Shown: positions 19,078-28,911 of the stretch, one piece after another
Numbering within the stretch: position 1 is the stretch's first letter
Layout of the letters: each line of letters begins with the position of its first letter
NCBI RefSeq assembly: GCF_900111765.1
Contig: NZ_FOIB01000001.1
Location: 1,550,001 to 1,614,000, forward strand
Reading direction: 5' to 3'
DNA length: 64,000 nucleotides
Source: Myxococcus fulvus
Lineage (GTDB): Bacteria > Myxococcota > Myxococcia > Myxococcales > Myxococcaceae
Position numbers and translations under genes: made by a program
Notes under the pieces: generated by a model
The model's database searches: none
Told to the model about the DNA's origin: nothing
The model's input: only the letters and a program-made list of their open reading frames with translations

Positions 19078-20682
19078 TCAGTTCCCCTCATAGATGCCGA
19101 TGACCCCCGCCACCCACTTCTTGGTGGTGGAGTCCTGGAAGCCCAGGAAGGACACCAGCATCCGCCGGCCATCGCCGGAAGCATCCGCCTGGATGTCGCT
19201 GACCCGGGACATCCCGTAGCGGCGACCGAACACGTCCAGGCCATAGTTCGCGATGTTGCCGCCCTTGAGGCGCGACAGGCCGCCGCCCCACGACGCGCCC
19301 GTCCAGATGCTGCCGTCGGACGGGTCCTTGCCGAGCGCGGACAGGTACTTGTCCACCAGCCCCGAGCCCTTGCTCATGTGTCCCAGCACCGCGCCGTTCG
19401 CGTCGATGCGCACCAGGCCGTTGCTGAAGGAGCTCAGCCACACCGTGCCGTCGTTGGCCACCACCGCGCCGGAGATGTTGTCCGGCACCCGCTCGGCGGG
19501 CGTGGAGTGCTCGGGCTTGGCGTCCAGCCACAAATCCAGCTTGTTGCTGGGGTCGTTCTCCGAGCCCGTCTGCGCGCGCCAGAAGTTGCCGCCCAGCGTG
19601 CCGTAGCGGAAGCGCGTGGTGCGGTCCGAGCCGCCGAACCAGACGTCGCCGCCCGGGTCCACCGCCACGCCGTAGTACGCGTCCGTCAGCAGGACAGGGC
19701 GGCCGTTGGCGTCCAGCGCGTTGATGGCCGGGTGCACGTGCTCGAACACGCCGGTGCAGTTGAGCTGGCCGTTGCACATGGGCGCGCCCTGGAACTCCGC
19801 GTTGCCGCGCGCGAAGCCGTGGTTGCCGCCGAACCAGATGCTGTTGGTGCCCTTGTCGTAGCGCAGCCGCAGGATGTTGCAGAGCTTCTCGCGCCCGCGG
19901 CGCTCCGCGGCCACCACGTTGGGGCCGGAGAAGATGTCGTAGTGGACCACGTCCAGCGTGCCGTCGCCGTTGAGCGACACCTTGTCCGCGTCACCGCTCT
20001 TGTAGCGCGCGGGGTCGGGGCTGGGGCCGTCCCAGTTGTTCTCGCAGTGCTCGGAGCCCTTGCCGGGCATGCCCTCGTAGCCGACGAAGACGGTGCCCGC
20101 CTTGCCGCCCGCCACGGAGATGACCTTCAGGTACTTGGCGCCCGGCGGCGTGCTGCCGTCGTCCATGTACCCGTACGGACGCAGGCCGTCCTCCATGCCG
20201 TAGCGCACGAAGCGCTCCGCGCCGCGCTTGAGCAGGAACAGGCCCTCCTCGCCGCCGGCCACCCAGATGTTGCCCGCCTCGTCGGCGCTCACGCCGTACA
20301 CGGTGAGCGGGCCGCCCTGGTCCGCGCCGTAGAAGCGCCAGCCGGGCGCCGAGGGCAGCGGGGGAATCTCCGCGTCCGCGCGCGGGTCTGGCGTCGGGCC
20401 GCCGTCCGGCGTCCCGGCATCCGGCTCGGTAGGAGTGCCCGCGTCGGGGTCGGTGGGTGTGCCCGCGTCGGGGTCCGTGGGCTCGCCACCCCCGCCGTCC
20501 GGCGTGCCCGCGTCCGTCCCATCCGAGGGGCCCGGACGCTCGGGCGGAGGGCCCGGGTCGTCCATGCCTGGGTTGTCCTGCTGCGACTCGTCGCTGCTCT
20601 TGGAGTCGCAACCCGCCACGGTCCACATCGCGCCCGCCATGAAGAGCGCACCCGCCCAGCGCCATCCCCGCGTCATCCGCAT
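19078..20682 (-). CDS. Two-component-regulator-type propeller lipoprotein
   Basis: The start is taken at the ATG whose first base is 20682 (a second lies at 20676), giving 534 residues. The longer open frame upstream lacks a signal. A signal peptide ends in TVAGC at about residue 20. A low-complexity linker with repeated D-P-D-A-G-T-P-T units follows. The remainder has propeller blades of the 'regulator propeller' type (GVSADEAGNIWVAGGEEGLF, GVAVDPGGDVWFGGSD, VANDGTVWLSSFSNGLVRI). These read as a sensor-like or ligand-binding extracytoplasmic domain without an attached kinase. It diverges from the methyltransferase gene across 196 bases. Confidence 0.83.
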   Translation of the reverse strand: MRMTRGWRWAGALFMAGAMWTVAGCDSKSSDESQQDNPGMDDPGPPPERPGPSDGTDAGTPDGGGGEPTDPDAGTPTDPDAGTPTEPDAGTPDGGPTPDPRADAEIPPLPSAPGWRFYGADQGGPLTVYGVSADEAGNIWVAGGEEGLFLLKRGAERFVRYGMEDGLRPYGYMDDGSTPPGAKYLKVISVAGGKAGTVFVGYEGMPGKGSEHCENNWDGPSPDPARYKSGDADKVSLNGDGTLDVVHYDIFSGPNVVAAERRGREKLCNILRLRYDKGTNSIWFGGNHGFARGNAEFQGAPMCNGQLNCTGVFEHVHPAINALDANGRPVLLTDAYYGVAVDPGGDVWFGGSDRTTRFRYGTLGGNFWRAQTGSENDPSNKLDLWLDAKPEHSTPAERVPDNISGAVVANDGTVWLSSFSNGLVRIDANGAVLGHMSKGSGLVDKYLSALGKDPSDGSIWTGASWGGGLSRLKGGNIANYGLDVFGRRYGMSRVSDIQADASGDGRRMLVSFLGFQDSTTKKWVAGVIGIYEGN

Positions 20683-20878
20683 CCACCCCGCGAAACACGG
20701 ACCGCCCCGGATGGGCGACCGTCGTCCGGGCTCCTGCATCGCAAGGCCGATGCCAGGGTTTACCGGCACTCCAAGCCGCCCTTCGTCCGCTCCCGGACAG
20801 CGGATGGGCAATCGGCTGCCCTGCCAGGGCAAGTCGCTGTCCCGAAGACCCCAGCAAACGTGCTAGTGGCTTCCAGTC

Positions 20879-21577
20879 ATGGGTGGGAACGACGCGCGAG
20901 GTCGCACACCGCTGTCCTTGGTGGGCCAGGAGCCGGACCTCCTCTTCTACACACGGCAGGCGGCCGAGCACGGGGCGCCAGTGTTGGTCCTGGGCGCCGC
21001 CAACGGCCGGGTGGTCTGGGCCCTGGCCGAGCACGGCTACACCGCGGTGGGCGTGGACCCCTCCGAGGTGATGATCCGCTCCGCCGAGGAGCGCCGCGCC
21101 TCGGAGCCCGCGGAGGTCTCCAACCGCGCCCGCTTCCTCGTCGCGGACCCCAGGGCGCTGCGGATGCCAGACCGCTTCCCGCTGGTGCTCGCCCCGCAGC
21201 ACGCGCTGGGGTTGATGCCGGGCAATGATGACCTGGAGGCGTTCCTCACGACGGTGCGCCACCACCTCACGCCCGACGGCACCTTCGTCTACGACGTGCT
21301 CAACACGCCGCGCGAGCCGGTGCTCCCGCGCGATGACGAAGAGCCCAACGCGGGCCTGGAGCCGCGCCGTCCGCTGTTCGCCCTGCACCTGCGCGAGCGC
21401 AAGCAGCCGGGCGTGCCCAGCCCCATCCGCCGGCTCAAGCTGCGGCACTTCTCGCCCCAGGAGCTGGACGCGGCCCTTGCCTCCGCGGGCTTCATCCCGC
21501 GCGAGCGCTATGGGCGCTTCGACGGCAAGCCCTTCGACCTGGAGGACTCGCGCCACATCGGCGTCGCGGGGCCGTGA
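20879..21577 (+). CDS. Class I SAM-dependent methyltransferase
   Basis: The 232-residue protein starts at ATG 20879 with only a weak ribosome-binding site. Motif I is VLVLGAANGRVVWAL (~residues 35-49), followed by VGVDPSEVMI as the acidic motif II, and a Rossmann-type layout to the end. The substrate cannot be told from sequence. It ends 9 bases before the convergent response-regulator gene. The upstream gap contains a short GCCCT-gcc-AGGGC palindrome at 20818-20830 that could be an operator, but evidence is slight. Confidence 0.83.
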   Translation: MGGNDARGRTPLSLVGQEPDLLFYTRQAAEHGAPVLVLGAANGRVVWALAEHGYTAVGVDPSEVMIRSAEERRASEPAEVSNRARFLVADPRALRMPDRFPLVLAPQHALGLMPGNDDLEAFLTTVRHHLTPDGTFVYDVLNTPREPVLPRDDEEPNAGLEPRRPLFALHLRERKQPGVPSPIRRLKLRHFSPQELDAALASAGFIPRERYGRFDGKPFDLEDSRHIGVAGP

Positions 21578-21586
21578 GCCCCACGG

Positions 21587-22279
21587 CTACTTCTCGAAGC
21601 GGTAGCCCAGGCCCCGGACGGTGACGAAGTGGCGGGGCTCCTCGGGGTTCGGCTCGAACTTCAGGCGCAGCTGGCGCATGAAGTTGTCCACCGTGCGCGC
21701 GCTGCCCTCGTAGTGGTAGCCCCACGCGCCGGACAGGAGCTCCTCGCGGGTGAAGGTGCGCTCCGGGTGCGCCAGGAAGTGCGCCAGCAGCTTGAACTCC
21801 TGCGCCGTGAGCTCCACGGCCGCGCCGCGCCGGGCCACGGTGCGCGCGTTCATGTCCACGCTGACGTCGCCGAACGTCACCGGCGGCGCGCCCCCTGGCG
21901 TCGGGTAGCGTCGGCGCAGCACGGCCTTGATGCGCGCCAGCAGCTCCTGGAGGCCGAAGGGCTTCACCACGTAGTCGTCCGCGCCCAGGTTGAGGCCCAG
22001 GATCTTGTCGGTCTCCATGCCCTTGGCGGAGAGGACGACGACGGGCGTGTCCCGGCCGCGCTGGCGCAGCTCCTTGAGCAGCTCGAAGCCGTTGAGCTCC
22101 GGGAGCATCAAATCCAACACCATCAGGTCCGGGTTGTCGTCCAGCGCGCGCTGCAGGCCGGTGCGGCCGTCCTGGGCCTGGAGCACCTCGTAGCCCTCGA
22201 AGCGCAGGTTCATGGAGAGGCCGGTGAGGATGGACAAGTCATCCTCCACCACCAGGATGCGCCGCGTCGTGTCGCTCAT
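21587..22279 (-). CDS. OmpR/PhoB-family response regulator
   Basis: The 230-residue protein has a receiver domain with acidic residues E12/D13/D14, phospho-acceptor D56 (LDLMLPE) and K106 (VVKPF). A winged-helix C-terminal DNA-binding domain follows ([20 protein letters not shown]... [10 protein letters not shown]... [10 protein letters not shown]). Its ATG overlaps the TGA of the histidine kinase gene (ATGA), so the two are translated together as one two-component system. It acts as a cytoplasmic transcription factor; the regulon is unknown. Confidence 0.95.
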   Translation of the reverse strand: MSDTTRRILVVEDDLSILTGLSMNLRFEGYEVLQAQDGRTGLQRALDDNPDLMVLDLMLPELNGFELLKELRQRGRDTPVVVLSAKGMETDKILGLNLGADDYVVKPFGLQELLARIKAVLRRRYPTPGGAPPVTFGDVSVDMNARTVARRGAAVELTAQEFKLLAHFLAHPERTFTREELLSGAWGYHYEGSARTVDNFMRQLRLKFEPNPEEPRHFVTVRGLGYRFEK

Positions 22280-23808
22280 GCCTTCTGCACCGGAAGGTGG
22301 ATGGTGAACCGGCTGCCTCGGCCCAGCTCGCTCTTCACGCCGATGCGTCCGCCGTGCGCTTCGATGATACGCCGGGCGATGGCCAGCCCCAGCCCGCTGC
22401 CCTCCGTCTTTCGCGTCAGCAGGTTGTCCACCCGGTAGAAGCGCTCGAAGATGCGCTTGCGTTCCTTCGGAGCGATTCCCACGCCGTTGTCCTCCACCGT
22501 CAAATCAATCCACCGGCCGGAGCGGTGCGCGCTCAGCTGGATGCGCCGGTCCGTGGGCCCGCTGTACTTGTAGGCATTCTGCAGCAGGTTGAGCAGCGCG
22601 CCCGCGACGGCTTCCTTGTCCACGTCCACGCGCGGCAAGTCGTCGGCCACGTCCACCTTCAGGTCCACGCCGCCCTCCAGCCGCTGGGCGCGGAAGGCGG
22701 ACACGGCGGTGTCCACCACGTCCATCACCGGCAGGGGCTCGCGCTGGTACACCTTGCGTCCACCCTCGATGCGCGACCAGTCCAGCACCCGCTCGATGAA
22801 GATGGACAACCGCTCCGTCTCGCGCGTCAGCAGGGTGAGCACCTCCTGCATCTGCGCGGGGTCCTTGAGTCGTCCCAGGGCGAGCGTCTCGATGAACATG
22901 CGGATGGAGGTGAGCGGCGTGCGCAGCTCGTGGCTCACCAGGGACACGAAGTCCGTCTTCATGCGCGACAGCCGCGCCTCGCGGTACAGCACGCGGCCGG
23001 TGTAGACGACGCCGAAGGTGAGCGTCAGGTAGAAGAGCCCCAAGAGCACGCCGTACACGGCGCGGTTGCGCGTGGAGGCGCGGGCCACCGGGTCCTCGCC
23101 GGTGGGCAGCACCACCAGCCGGAAGTCCTGCAGGGGCGGGGACAGCACGCGCTCGGCGAGCACCTGGGGCCCCAGGGCGCTGGCGCGGGCCTGGGCCACC
23201 TCCGACACGAGCTTGCCCATGAGGCCGCCTTCACTGGAGGGCTCGCGGGGCACGGGCATCAGGCCGAAGCGCACCGGCTCGCTGGACACGGCGCGCGGCT
23301 CCACCTGCTCCGTCATCAGCGTCTCCAGGGCGCGCACGGACAGGCGGACGCCGCGCACGACGGCGCCGTCTCGCTCGGTCACCACGACGACGGAGCGTCC
23401 ACCGGTGGACAGGGAGAAGAAGGTAGGCGCCTCGGGGAGCGAGCCGACCTCCGGCAGCACGGTGCCCAGGGCCTCGGCCAGCTGGGGGTCCTCGGTGATG
23501 GCGCGTCCGCCCTCCAGCTGGAAGGTGCCGTCGGGCTCGGAGAGGACGCGGCCGTCGGCGGCCTCCAGGCGCAGGGTGCCGGCCTCCTGCTCCAGCCGGG
23601 CCTCGGCGAGCTGACGGGGCAGCTCCTGGGAGAGGGTCTCCAGCGTCCCGCGCCACGCGGACTCCAGGCGCTTCTCCACCGCGGCGCGCTCGTTGATGAT
23701 GGCCACCACGCCGAAGCCGGACAGGCCGGCGGAGGGCAGCACCACCAGGATGATGAGCAGGGCGAAGGTGCGCCGGAAGCTCAGGATGACGGAGGACGAA
23801 CGGGACAC
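22276..23808 (-). CDS. Membrane sensor histidine kinase
   Basis: The GTG with first base 23808 is chosen because AAGGAG sits 6 bases before it; an in-frame GTG at 23841 would add 11 residues. The 510-residue protein has a first membrane helix at ~residues 14-36, a ~200-residue periplasmic sensor domain and a second helix ([18 protein letters not shown]). The HisKA dimerisation helix with H293 (SHELRTPL) is followed by an HATPase_c domain with N box ([12 protein letters not shown]), G1 (DNGVGI) and G2 (GSGLGLAI). It is the cognate kinase of the overlapping response regulator. It is divergent from the cytochrome lipoprotein across ~260 bases. Confidence 0.94.
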   Translation of the reverse strand: MSRSSSVILSFRRTFALLIILVVLPSAGLSGFGVVAIINERAAVEKRLESAWRGTLETLSQELPRQLAEARLEQEAGTLRLEAADGRVLSEPDGTFQLEGGRAITEDPQLAEALGTVLPEVGSLPEAPTFFSLSTGGRSVVVVTERDGAVVRGVRLSVRALETLMTEQVEPRAVSSEPVRFGLMPVPREPSSEGGLMGKLVSEVAQARASALGPQVLAERVLSPPLQDFRLVVLPTGEDPVARASTRNRAVYGVLLGLFYLTLTFGVVYTGRVLYREARLSRMKTDFVSLVSHELRTPLTSIRMFIETLALGRLKDPAQMQEVLTLLTRETERLSIFIERVLDWSRIEGGRKVYQREPLPVMDVVDTAVSAFRAQRLEGGVDLKVDVADDLPRVDVDKEAVAGALLNLLQNAYKYSGPTDRRIQLSAHRSGRWIDLTVEDNGVGIAPKERKRIFERFYRVDNLLTRKTEGSGLGLAIARRIIEAHGGRIGVKSELGRGSRFTIHLPVQKA

Positions 23809-24068
23809 GTCCCACTCCTTTACTCCCACCCGGTGCGACACGCTCGTGGCGTTTCATCCCGGGGGGCGGCGAGGCCGTCTGTCCGGCACCCGGAGTCCGC
23901 CCCGGGAGGCCATCGACTTCGCGGGGTGTCTGGTGCAAGCATGGTGGGCTCGCGGGGGAGGCGAGCGACCAGGGCCGGGCGTGTCCTCCCCTCCGACACA
24001 GCGCGGCAACTTCCGACGACGAGGCACGGTGGGTGGTGGTCCCGTCGGGGGACGCGAGAGGAGACTTC

Positions 24069-26063
24069 ATGAAGCGGCATCTTCTGGCCGGAGTCCTGGC
24101 GGCGGCGCTCGGGCTGTGTGCGTGTGAGGACCGCTCCACGGGAGCGGCGTGGACCAACGCCTCGGGCTCGGTGGCGCTCAGCCGGGACGACGCCTTCCTG
24201 TACGTGGTGGACGCGGACACCGGCGTGCTCGCCGTGGTGGAGACCGCGAGCGGACAGAAGGTGGGCGAGGTGAAGGTGGGCGCGGGGCCGGAGCGGGTGG
24301 TGGTGGGCCCGGACGACACCGTCTACGTCTCCAACCGCGGGGCCCGCAGCGTGTCCGTCATCCGGCGGGGTGACTGGAACGAGGCCGCGCGGGTGGCGGT
24401 GGGCGTGGAGCCGATGGGGCTGACGGTGTCCCCCAACGGGGACACGCTCTACGTGGTGAACAGCACGGCGCTGGACTCCTCGGTGTACGGGACGTTGATG
24501 GCGGTGGACACGCGCACGCTGGAGGTGCGCTGGGAGCTGCCGGTGGGCGAGGAGCCGCGCGGCGTCGCGCTGGTGGACGGCGGGCGCAGGGCGCTGGTCA
24601 GCCTGTTCCGGCACGCGGACCTGGTGACGGTGGACCTGTCGGACGCGCATCAGCCGCGCATGCAGCGCGAGGGCACGGACCTGTACGCGCGGGCGAACAC
24701 GCGGCAGGGCGTGGCGGCGGATGAGCCGATTCCCTTCCCCTCGTCGGACGTGCTGTTCCGCCCGCGAGGCATGGCGGACGTGGTGGTGTCGCCGGAGGGC
24801 GCGCGGGCCTTCGCGCCGACGTTGTGGGCGCGCGAGGACTCGCTCACGAGTGACGGGCGGGGGCCTGGGGGTTCGCTCTATGGCGGGGGTGGGCCGTGCA
24901 ACACGGCGGGCGTGGTGGCGCCGGGCGTGTTGACGTTCGACACGGAGGACGGCTCGCCGCGCGTGGACGATTTGGACCAGTGCCGTCCGCCGCCGAGCGA
25001 GGAGCCGGACTTCCCGCCGTCGACGATTGTGAGCCCGGAGTCGAGTCATCCCATCCAGGGGCCGGTGGCGGCGGTGGTGGACCCGTCCGGGCAGTGGCTG
25101 TTCCTGGTGAACCGCGAGACGGACAACGTGGCCATCCTGCCGACGCAGCGGCGCACGGGGCTGGATTTGACGGGGGAGCGGGGCAGCACGGTGCGGCAGT
25201 TGGTGCGGGTGGGCTCGGGGCCCAGCGGCATCGCGATGACGCGCGATGGGCGCAAGGTGTACGTCTACAACGCGTTCGACCACACGGTGACGACGTTGGT
25301 GAACGACGGCTCGGGGAACGTGGCGAACGTGCGCACGCAGGGGGCGCCGATTCCGGTGGTGGGGGAGGACGTGCTGACGGCGCAGGAGGCGGCGGGGCGC
25401 AAGCTGTTCTATTCGGCGTTGGATTCGCGGATGACGAGCGCGGGGGTGGCGGCGTCGTGTGCGTCGTGTCACCTGGACGGGCGGGATGACGGGCACGTGT
25501 GGGGCTTCCCGGACGGGCCGCGTCAGACGCCGAGCCTGGCGGGGCGGAAGGTGACCCAGACGGGGCCGTTCCACTGGAGCGGGGAGTTCCCGTCGATGAG
25601 GGACTTCCTGGATGCGACGGTGCGAGGGCGGATGGGTGGCACGTCGTTGGATGGGGTGATGGTGGCGCAGCTGTCCGCGTTCATCGACGTGATTCCCACG
25701 CCGGACAATCCGTACCGGAGCGTGGTGCAAACGGCGGCGCAGGCGCGGGGTGAGCAGGTGTTCAAGAAGGCCGCGTGTGACACGTGTCACGAGGGCGAGC
25801 ACTTCACGAACAACAAGCAGGCGGACGTGGGGACCTTCATCACCACCGGGCCGATGCGGGACGACGACAACACGCGGAAGCTGGGGCTGAACACGCCGTC
25901 GCTGCTGGGCCTGGCGCGCACGGCGCCGTACCTTCACGACGGCAGCGCGCTGTCGCTCAAGGGCCGGCTGATGCAGGGCAGGGCGTCCAACAAGCACGGC
26001 ACCACCGCGGACCTCACGGAGGCGGAGGTCGACGACCTGGTGGAGTACCTGCGCACGCTGTGA
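24069..26063 (+). CDS. Beta-propeller/diheme cytochrome c lipoprotein (YVTN + CCP/MauG-like)
   Basis: ATG 24069 follows GAGAGGAG. The product has 664 residues with a signal peptide ending near LCAC. Residues ~35-430 form YVTN-type propeller blades (LYVVDADTGVLAVVE, VYVSNRGARSVSVI, KVYVYNAFDHTVTTL). The C-terminal ~220 residues carry two c-type heme sites, CASCH (C464/C467/H468) and CDTCH (C570/C573/H574), like the diheme cytochrome c peroxidase/MauG family. The conserved APYLHDGSALSLKGRL end is also there. Such fusions are often electron-transfer or peroxidase-like proteins at the outer membrane. Redox partner and substrate are unknown. The neighbouring two-component system may regulate it. 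Confidence 0.9.
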   Translation: MKRHLLAGVLAAALGLCACEDRSTGAAWTNASGSVALSRDDAFLYVVDADTGVLAVVETASGQKVGEVKVGAGPERVVVGPDDTVYVSNRGARSVSVIRRGDWNEAARVAVGVEPMGLTVSPNGDTLYVVNSTALDSSVYGTLMAVDTRTLEVRWELPVGEEPRGVALVDGGRRALVSLFRHADLVTVDLSDAHQPRMQREGTDLYARANTRQGVAADEPIPFPSSDVLFRPRGMADVVVSPEGARAFAPTLWAREDSLTSDGRGPGGSLYGGGGPCNTAGVVAPGVLTFDTEDGSPRVDDLDQCRPPPSEEPDFPPSTIVSPESSHPIQGPVAAVVDPSGQWLFLVNRETDNVAILPTQRRTGLDLTGERGSTVRQLVRVGSGPSGIAMTRDGRKVYVYNAFDHTVTTLVNDGSGNVANVRTQGAPIPVVGEDVLTAQEAAGRKLFYSALDSRMTSAGVAASCASCHLDGRDDGHVWGFPDGPRQTPSLAGRKVTQTGPFHWSGEFPSMRDFLDATVRGRMGGTSLDGVMVAQLSAFIDVIPTPDNPYRSVVQTAAQARGEQVFKKAACDTCHEGEHFTNNKQADVGTFITTGPMRDDDNTRKLGLNTPSLLGLARTAPYLHDGSALSLKGRLMQGRASNKHGTTADLTEAEVDDLVEYLRTL

Positions 26064-26075
26064 GGCGTGCGAGGC

Positions 26076-26654
26076 TCACGGCGTGCCGGAGTCCAGCTCG
26101 GACTCCGGCGGTACCGGCACGCGGAAGGAGTCCGGACGCGTGGCGCCGAGCGCGAGACGCGCGACATCCAGTGCCTGCTCCGGCGAACCCCCGAGCCACG
26201 TGACGATGAGCGCGCACGGCGTGTCGTCATCCCACGCCATCACCTGCAACATCCCCTGCGCCGGGGCCCTGCGCGCCGCCGCCTTGCCGAGCGCCGGAAT
26301 CTCCTCGCCGCCCAGGCTCAACGTCGGCTGCAACAAGGCCTGCGTGTCCGCTTGTGAATAGTGCGGCTTGCAGTCCCACGTCACCGACACCGTGACGTCC
26401 TTCTCCGACGCCGAGCGGAACGTGCACAGCGGACCGCACGTCGGACACGCCCGGTCCTCCTTCATCGTGAAGCCCGGCAGCATCGACTCACGCACGTCCG
26501 AGGGCAGCAGCACCTCGCATGCGGGCAGCATCGCGTTGACCGGCGCCACCCGGCCCGTCGCTCCCGCATCCGCGTCCGCCTCCGTCGCGCGCGAGCGACA
26601 CGCCAACCCCATGGCCAGTGTCACCCACAACGCCACGCGCCCTCCTGCCCTCAT
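26076..26654 (-). CDS. Putative lipoprotein of unknown function
   Basis: The ATG with first base 26654 has a GAGGAG ribosome-binding site. The 192-residue protein has a signal peptide ending in GLAC near residue 19, then four further cysteines (ACPTCGPLC, WDCKP) and a beta-rich core (SVTWDC, VMAWDDDTPCALIVTWL). No family was recognised. It ends 12 bases from the convergent cytochrome gene. Its last codons contain a hairpin that may terminate the cytochrome transcript. Confidence 0.75.
   Translation of the reverse strand: MRAGGRVALWVTLAMGLACRSRATEADADAGATGRVAPVNAMLPACEVLLPSDVRESMLPGFTMKEDRACPTCGPLCTFRSASEKDVTVSVTWDCKPHYSQADTQALLQPTLSLGGEEIPALGKAAARRAPAQGMLQVMAWDDDTPCALIVTWLGGSPEQALDVARLALGATRPDSFRVPVPPESELDSGTP
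26086..26108 (+). terminator. Hairpin downstream of the cytochrome gene
   Basis: A perfect 9-bp stem CCGGAGTCC/GGACTCCGG with a 5-base loop starts 22 bases after the stop at 26063. It lies inside the final codons of the convergent lipoprotein gene, which is unusual for a terminator. Confidence 0.5.
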
Positions 26655-26840
26655 CCCTTGGCTCTCCTCGGTCGCCCAGCACCCGGCGCGCCGCGGATGG
26701 TAGACCGGTGCGGCGCCGCCGAGGACACGTTTCCCACCGCCCCCTGCCCACCAGCCGACGGGGCATACCCAGGGTCTCGCTCCGTCCCGCACCCGGCTCG
26801 TGTCCCTCCCACGCCGTGGACTAAGCTGCCGGCCGTCTCC

Positions 26841-27803
26841 ATGCCCTCCGTCCGCTTCCTCCTGGTGCCGCTCGCCCTCACCCTCGGGCACGCCACCGCC
26901 TGGGCCCAGGTCCCGGTGGGCCGCACCCCTCCGCCCGAGAAGCGACCGTGGGACCCCTCGGCCCCACAACCCGCCGAGCAGGTGCCCGCGCCCTCCCGGA
27001 ACGACTCCCCGGACGACACCTCCTGGACCAGCTTCCCGGGCGCCACCACCGCGCCCACCGGACCGGACGCCGCGACGCTGCCCCGCCTGCCCGAAGTCCC
27101 ACCCCTCGTCCCCGTGCCGGACGACGAGGAGCCCGTTCCCGTCGCGCCCTCGACACCGCGCATCCCCGAGCCTCCACCGGGTCCTCCCCCCGTCCCCAAC
27201 CGCGTCAGCCTCCTGGGCGCGCGCTCCGTGGGCCCGGGCGGCGTGGCCGTGGGCCTGTCACTCGGCTTCCCCGTCGTCTCCGCCCGCGCCGCGCTGGGCG
27301 TGCTGCCCCGCGTCGACGTGCTCGCGGGCTTCGACACCCTCTACGGGATGATGAACGAGCCGCGCCTGGGCCTGCGCTGGACGGCGCTCGACGGCGGCCC
27401 GCGCTGGAGCCTGGGCCTGGTGATGGAGGGCAGCCACGCGTTCTTCCTGCGCTCGGCCAGCATGGAGGACCGGGGCGCGCGCTACCTGAGCGGGCGGCGC
27501 AACTGGAACCTCATGCCAGGCATCGTCGGCACCTTCCAGCTGCGCGGCGCACGCGCCATGCGCCTCTTCGCCGACGTGCGTTATCACGTGGCCCTGGACA
27601 CCGAGCCCATCCAGCGCACGCCCCTGGGGGGACTGCCGCCGGACCTGGTGTCCTCCGGCTCCGTGCCCGTGCGCCTGGGCGCCGAAGTGCCGCTGAGCGA
27701 GAAAACGTCCTACTCTGTCTCCCTGGGCGGCGACTTCCGCAGCCGCCCCGAGGACGCGACCTTCATGCCGGTCGTCTCCATCGGCATCGTCACCGGCCTC
27801 TAG
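26841..27803 (+). CDS. Secreted proline-rich outer-membrane-type protein
   Basis: ATG 26841 begins a clear Sec signal peptide (cleaved near ATAWAQ). The 320-residue product has a long Pro/Asp-rich linker (~residues 25-115). A ~200-residue domain of alternating hydrophobic strands follows (GGVAVGLSLGFPVVS, GLRWTALDG, FADVRYHVALD, YSVSLGGDFRS), ending in a hydrophobic IGIVTGL. The strand pattern and aromatic girdle suggest a small outer-membrane beta-barrel. There is no obvious ribosome-binding site, so the start is less certain. It lies 36 bases upstream of gpsA in the same direction. Confidence 0.75.
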   Translation: MPSVRFLLVPLALTLGHATAWAQVPVGRTPPPEKRPWDPSAPQPAEQVPAPSRNDSPDDTSWTSFPGATTAPTGPDAATLPRLPEVPPLVPVPDDEEPVPVAPSTPRIPEPPPGPPPVPNRVSLLGARSVGPGGVAVGLSLGFPVVSARAALGVLPRVDVLAGFDTLYGMMNEPRLGLRWTALDGGPRWSLGLVMEGSHAFFLRSASMEDRGARYLSGRRNWNLMPGIVGTFQLRGARAMRLFADVRYHVALDTEPIQRTPLGGLPPDLVSSGSVPVRLGAEVPLSEKTSYSVSLGGDFRSRPEDATFMPVVSIGIVTGL

Positions 27804-27839
27804 CGCCGGTGCCCTCCACCCCCTCGAAGCGAGGTCTTC

Positions 27840-28841
27840 ATGCGTGGCAGTGTCATCGGCTCGGGTTCCTTCGGTACCGCCCTGGCGAACGTGCTGGCGG
27901 CGAACTGCGAGGACGTCCGCCTCTGGGGCCGTGAGCCGACGGTGGTGGACGCCATCAACACGCGGCACGAGAACCCGACCTACCTGCCCGGCATCCCCAT
28001 CTCCGAGCGCGTGCGCGCCACGCTGGACCTGCAGGAGGCGCTCGACGGCTCGGAGCTGGTGGTGCTCGCCACGCCCAGCCACGCCACGCGCCAGGTGCTC
28101 GCGCGCGCCAAGGACTTCCTGCCGCGCAACGTGCCCATCGTCACCGTGTCCAAGGGCATCGAGAACGAGACGCTCCTGACGATGACGGAGCTGCTCGAGG
28201 ACTGTCTGCCCGAGGAGTTCCACCCGTACCTCGCCGTGCTCTCCGGCCCCAGCTTCGCCAAGGAGCTGGCGCGGCGCATGCCCACGGTGGTCACCATCGC
28301 CTCGCACTGGGACAAGGTGGCGGTGCGCTGCCAGAAGGCGCTGCAGACGGAGACCTTCCGCAGCTACACGTCCACGGACGTGGTGGGCGTGCAGTACGGC
28401 GGCGCGCTGAAGAACGTCATCGCCATCGCCGCGGGCATGGCGGACGGCCTGGGCATGGGTCACAACGCGCGCGCGGCCATCATCACGCGCGGCCTGGCCG
28501 AAATCACCCGACTGGCGGTGCGCAAGGGCGCAAACCCCCTGACGCTGTCGGGCCTGTCCGGCATGGGAGACCTGGTGCTCACGTGCACCGGTGAGCTCAG
28601 CCGCAACCGGCACGTGGGCATGGAGCTGGGCAAGGGCAAGAAGCTGGCGGACATCCTCGGGCAGATGAAGGAGGTCGCCGAGGGCGTGAAGACGGCGCGC
28701 AGCGCGCGGGACTTGTCGCTCAAGACGGGCGTGGAGCTGCCCATCTGCCAGCAGGTCTACCTGATTGCCTACGAGGACAAGAACGCCAAGATGGCGGTGG
28801 TGGACCTGATGACGCGTCAGCCCAAGTCCGAGCTCGTCTGA
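27840..28841 (+). CDS. gpsA: Glycerol-3-phosphate dehydrogenase [NAD(P)+]
   Basis: This 333-residue enzyme reduces dihydroxyacetone phosphate to sn-glycerol 3-phosphate for phospholipid synthesis in the cytoplasm. The N-terminal dinucleotide motif GSGSFGTA is at residues ~7-14. Further motifs are TVSKGIE, the substrate-loop LSGPSFAKE, the catalytic-lysine segment GGALKNVIAIAAG and GMGDLVLTCTGELSRNR. Length and motif order match bacterial GpsA fully. The ribosome-binding site is GCGAGG. A terminator-like hairpin follows. Confidence 0.96.
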   Translation: MRGSVIGSGSFGTALANVLAANCEDVRLWGREPTVVDAINTRHENPTYLPGIPISERVRATLDLQEALDGSELVVLATPSHATRQVLARAKDFLPRNVPIVTVSKGIENETLLTMTELLEDCLPEEFHPYLAVLSGPSFAKELARRMPTVVTIASHWDKVAVRCQKALQTETFRSYTSTDVVGVQYGGALKNVIAIAAGMADGLGMGHNARAAIITRGLAEITRLAVRKGANPLTLSGLSGMGDLVLTCTGELSRNRHVGMELGKGKKLADILGQMKEVAEGVKTARSARDLSLKTGVELPICQQVYLIAYEDKNAKMAVVDLMTRQPKSELV

Positions 28842-28863
28842 CGCAGGTTGGGATGTGGGCCCC

Positions 28864-28882
28864 GCGCGCTGTTCCGGCGCGC
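28864..28882 (+). terminator. Hairpin after gpsA
   Basis: A perfect 6-bp GCGCGC/GCGCGC stem with a 7-base loop lies 22 bases after gpsA and before the MFS gene. It suggests gpsA and the transporter may not be fully co-transcribed. Confidence 0.4.
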
Positions 28883-28911
28883 GCCGGGGTGCTGTTAGAA
28901 ACCGGGCTCGC

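Noticed and set aside
20435-20520. Plus-strand frame with repeated VGVPASGS-like units at 20435-20520
   Set aside because: It is the antisense reading of the D-P-D-A-G-T-P-T linker repeats of the minus-strand propeller lipoprotein.
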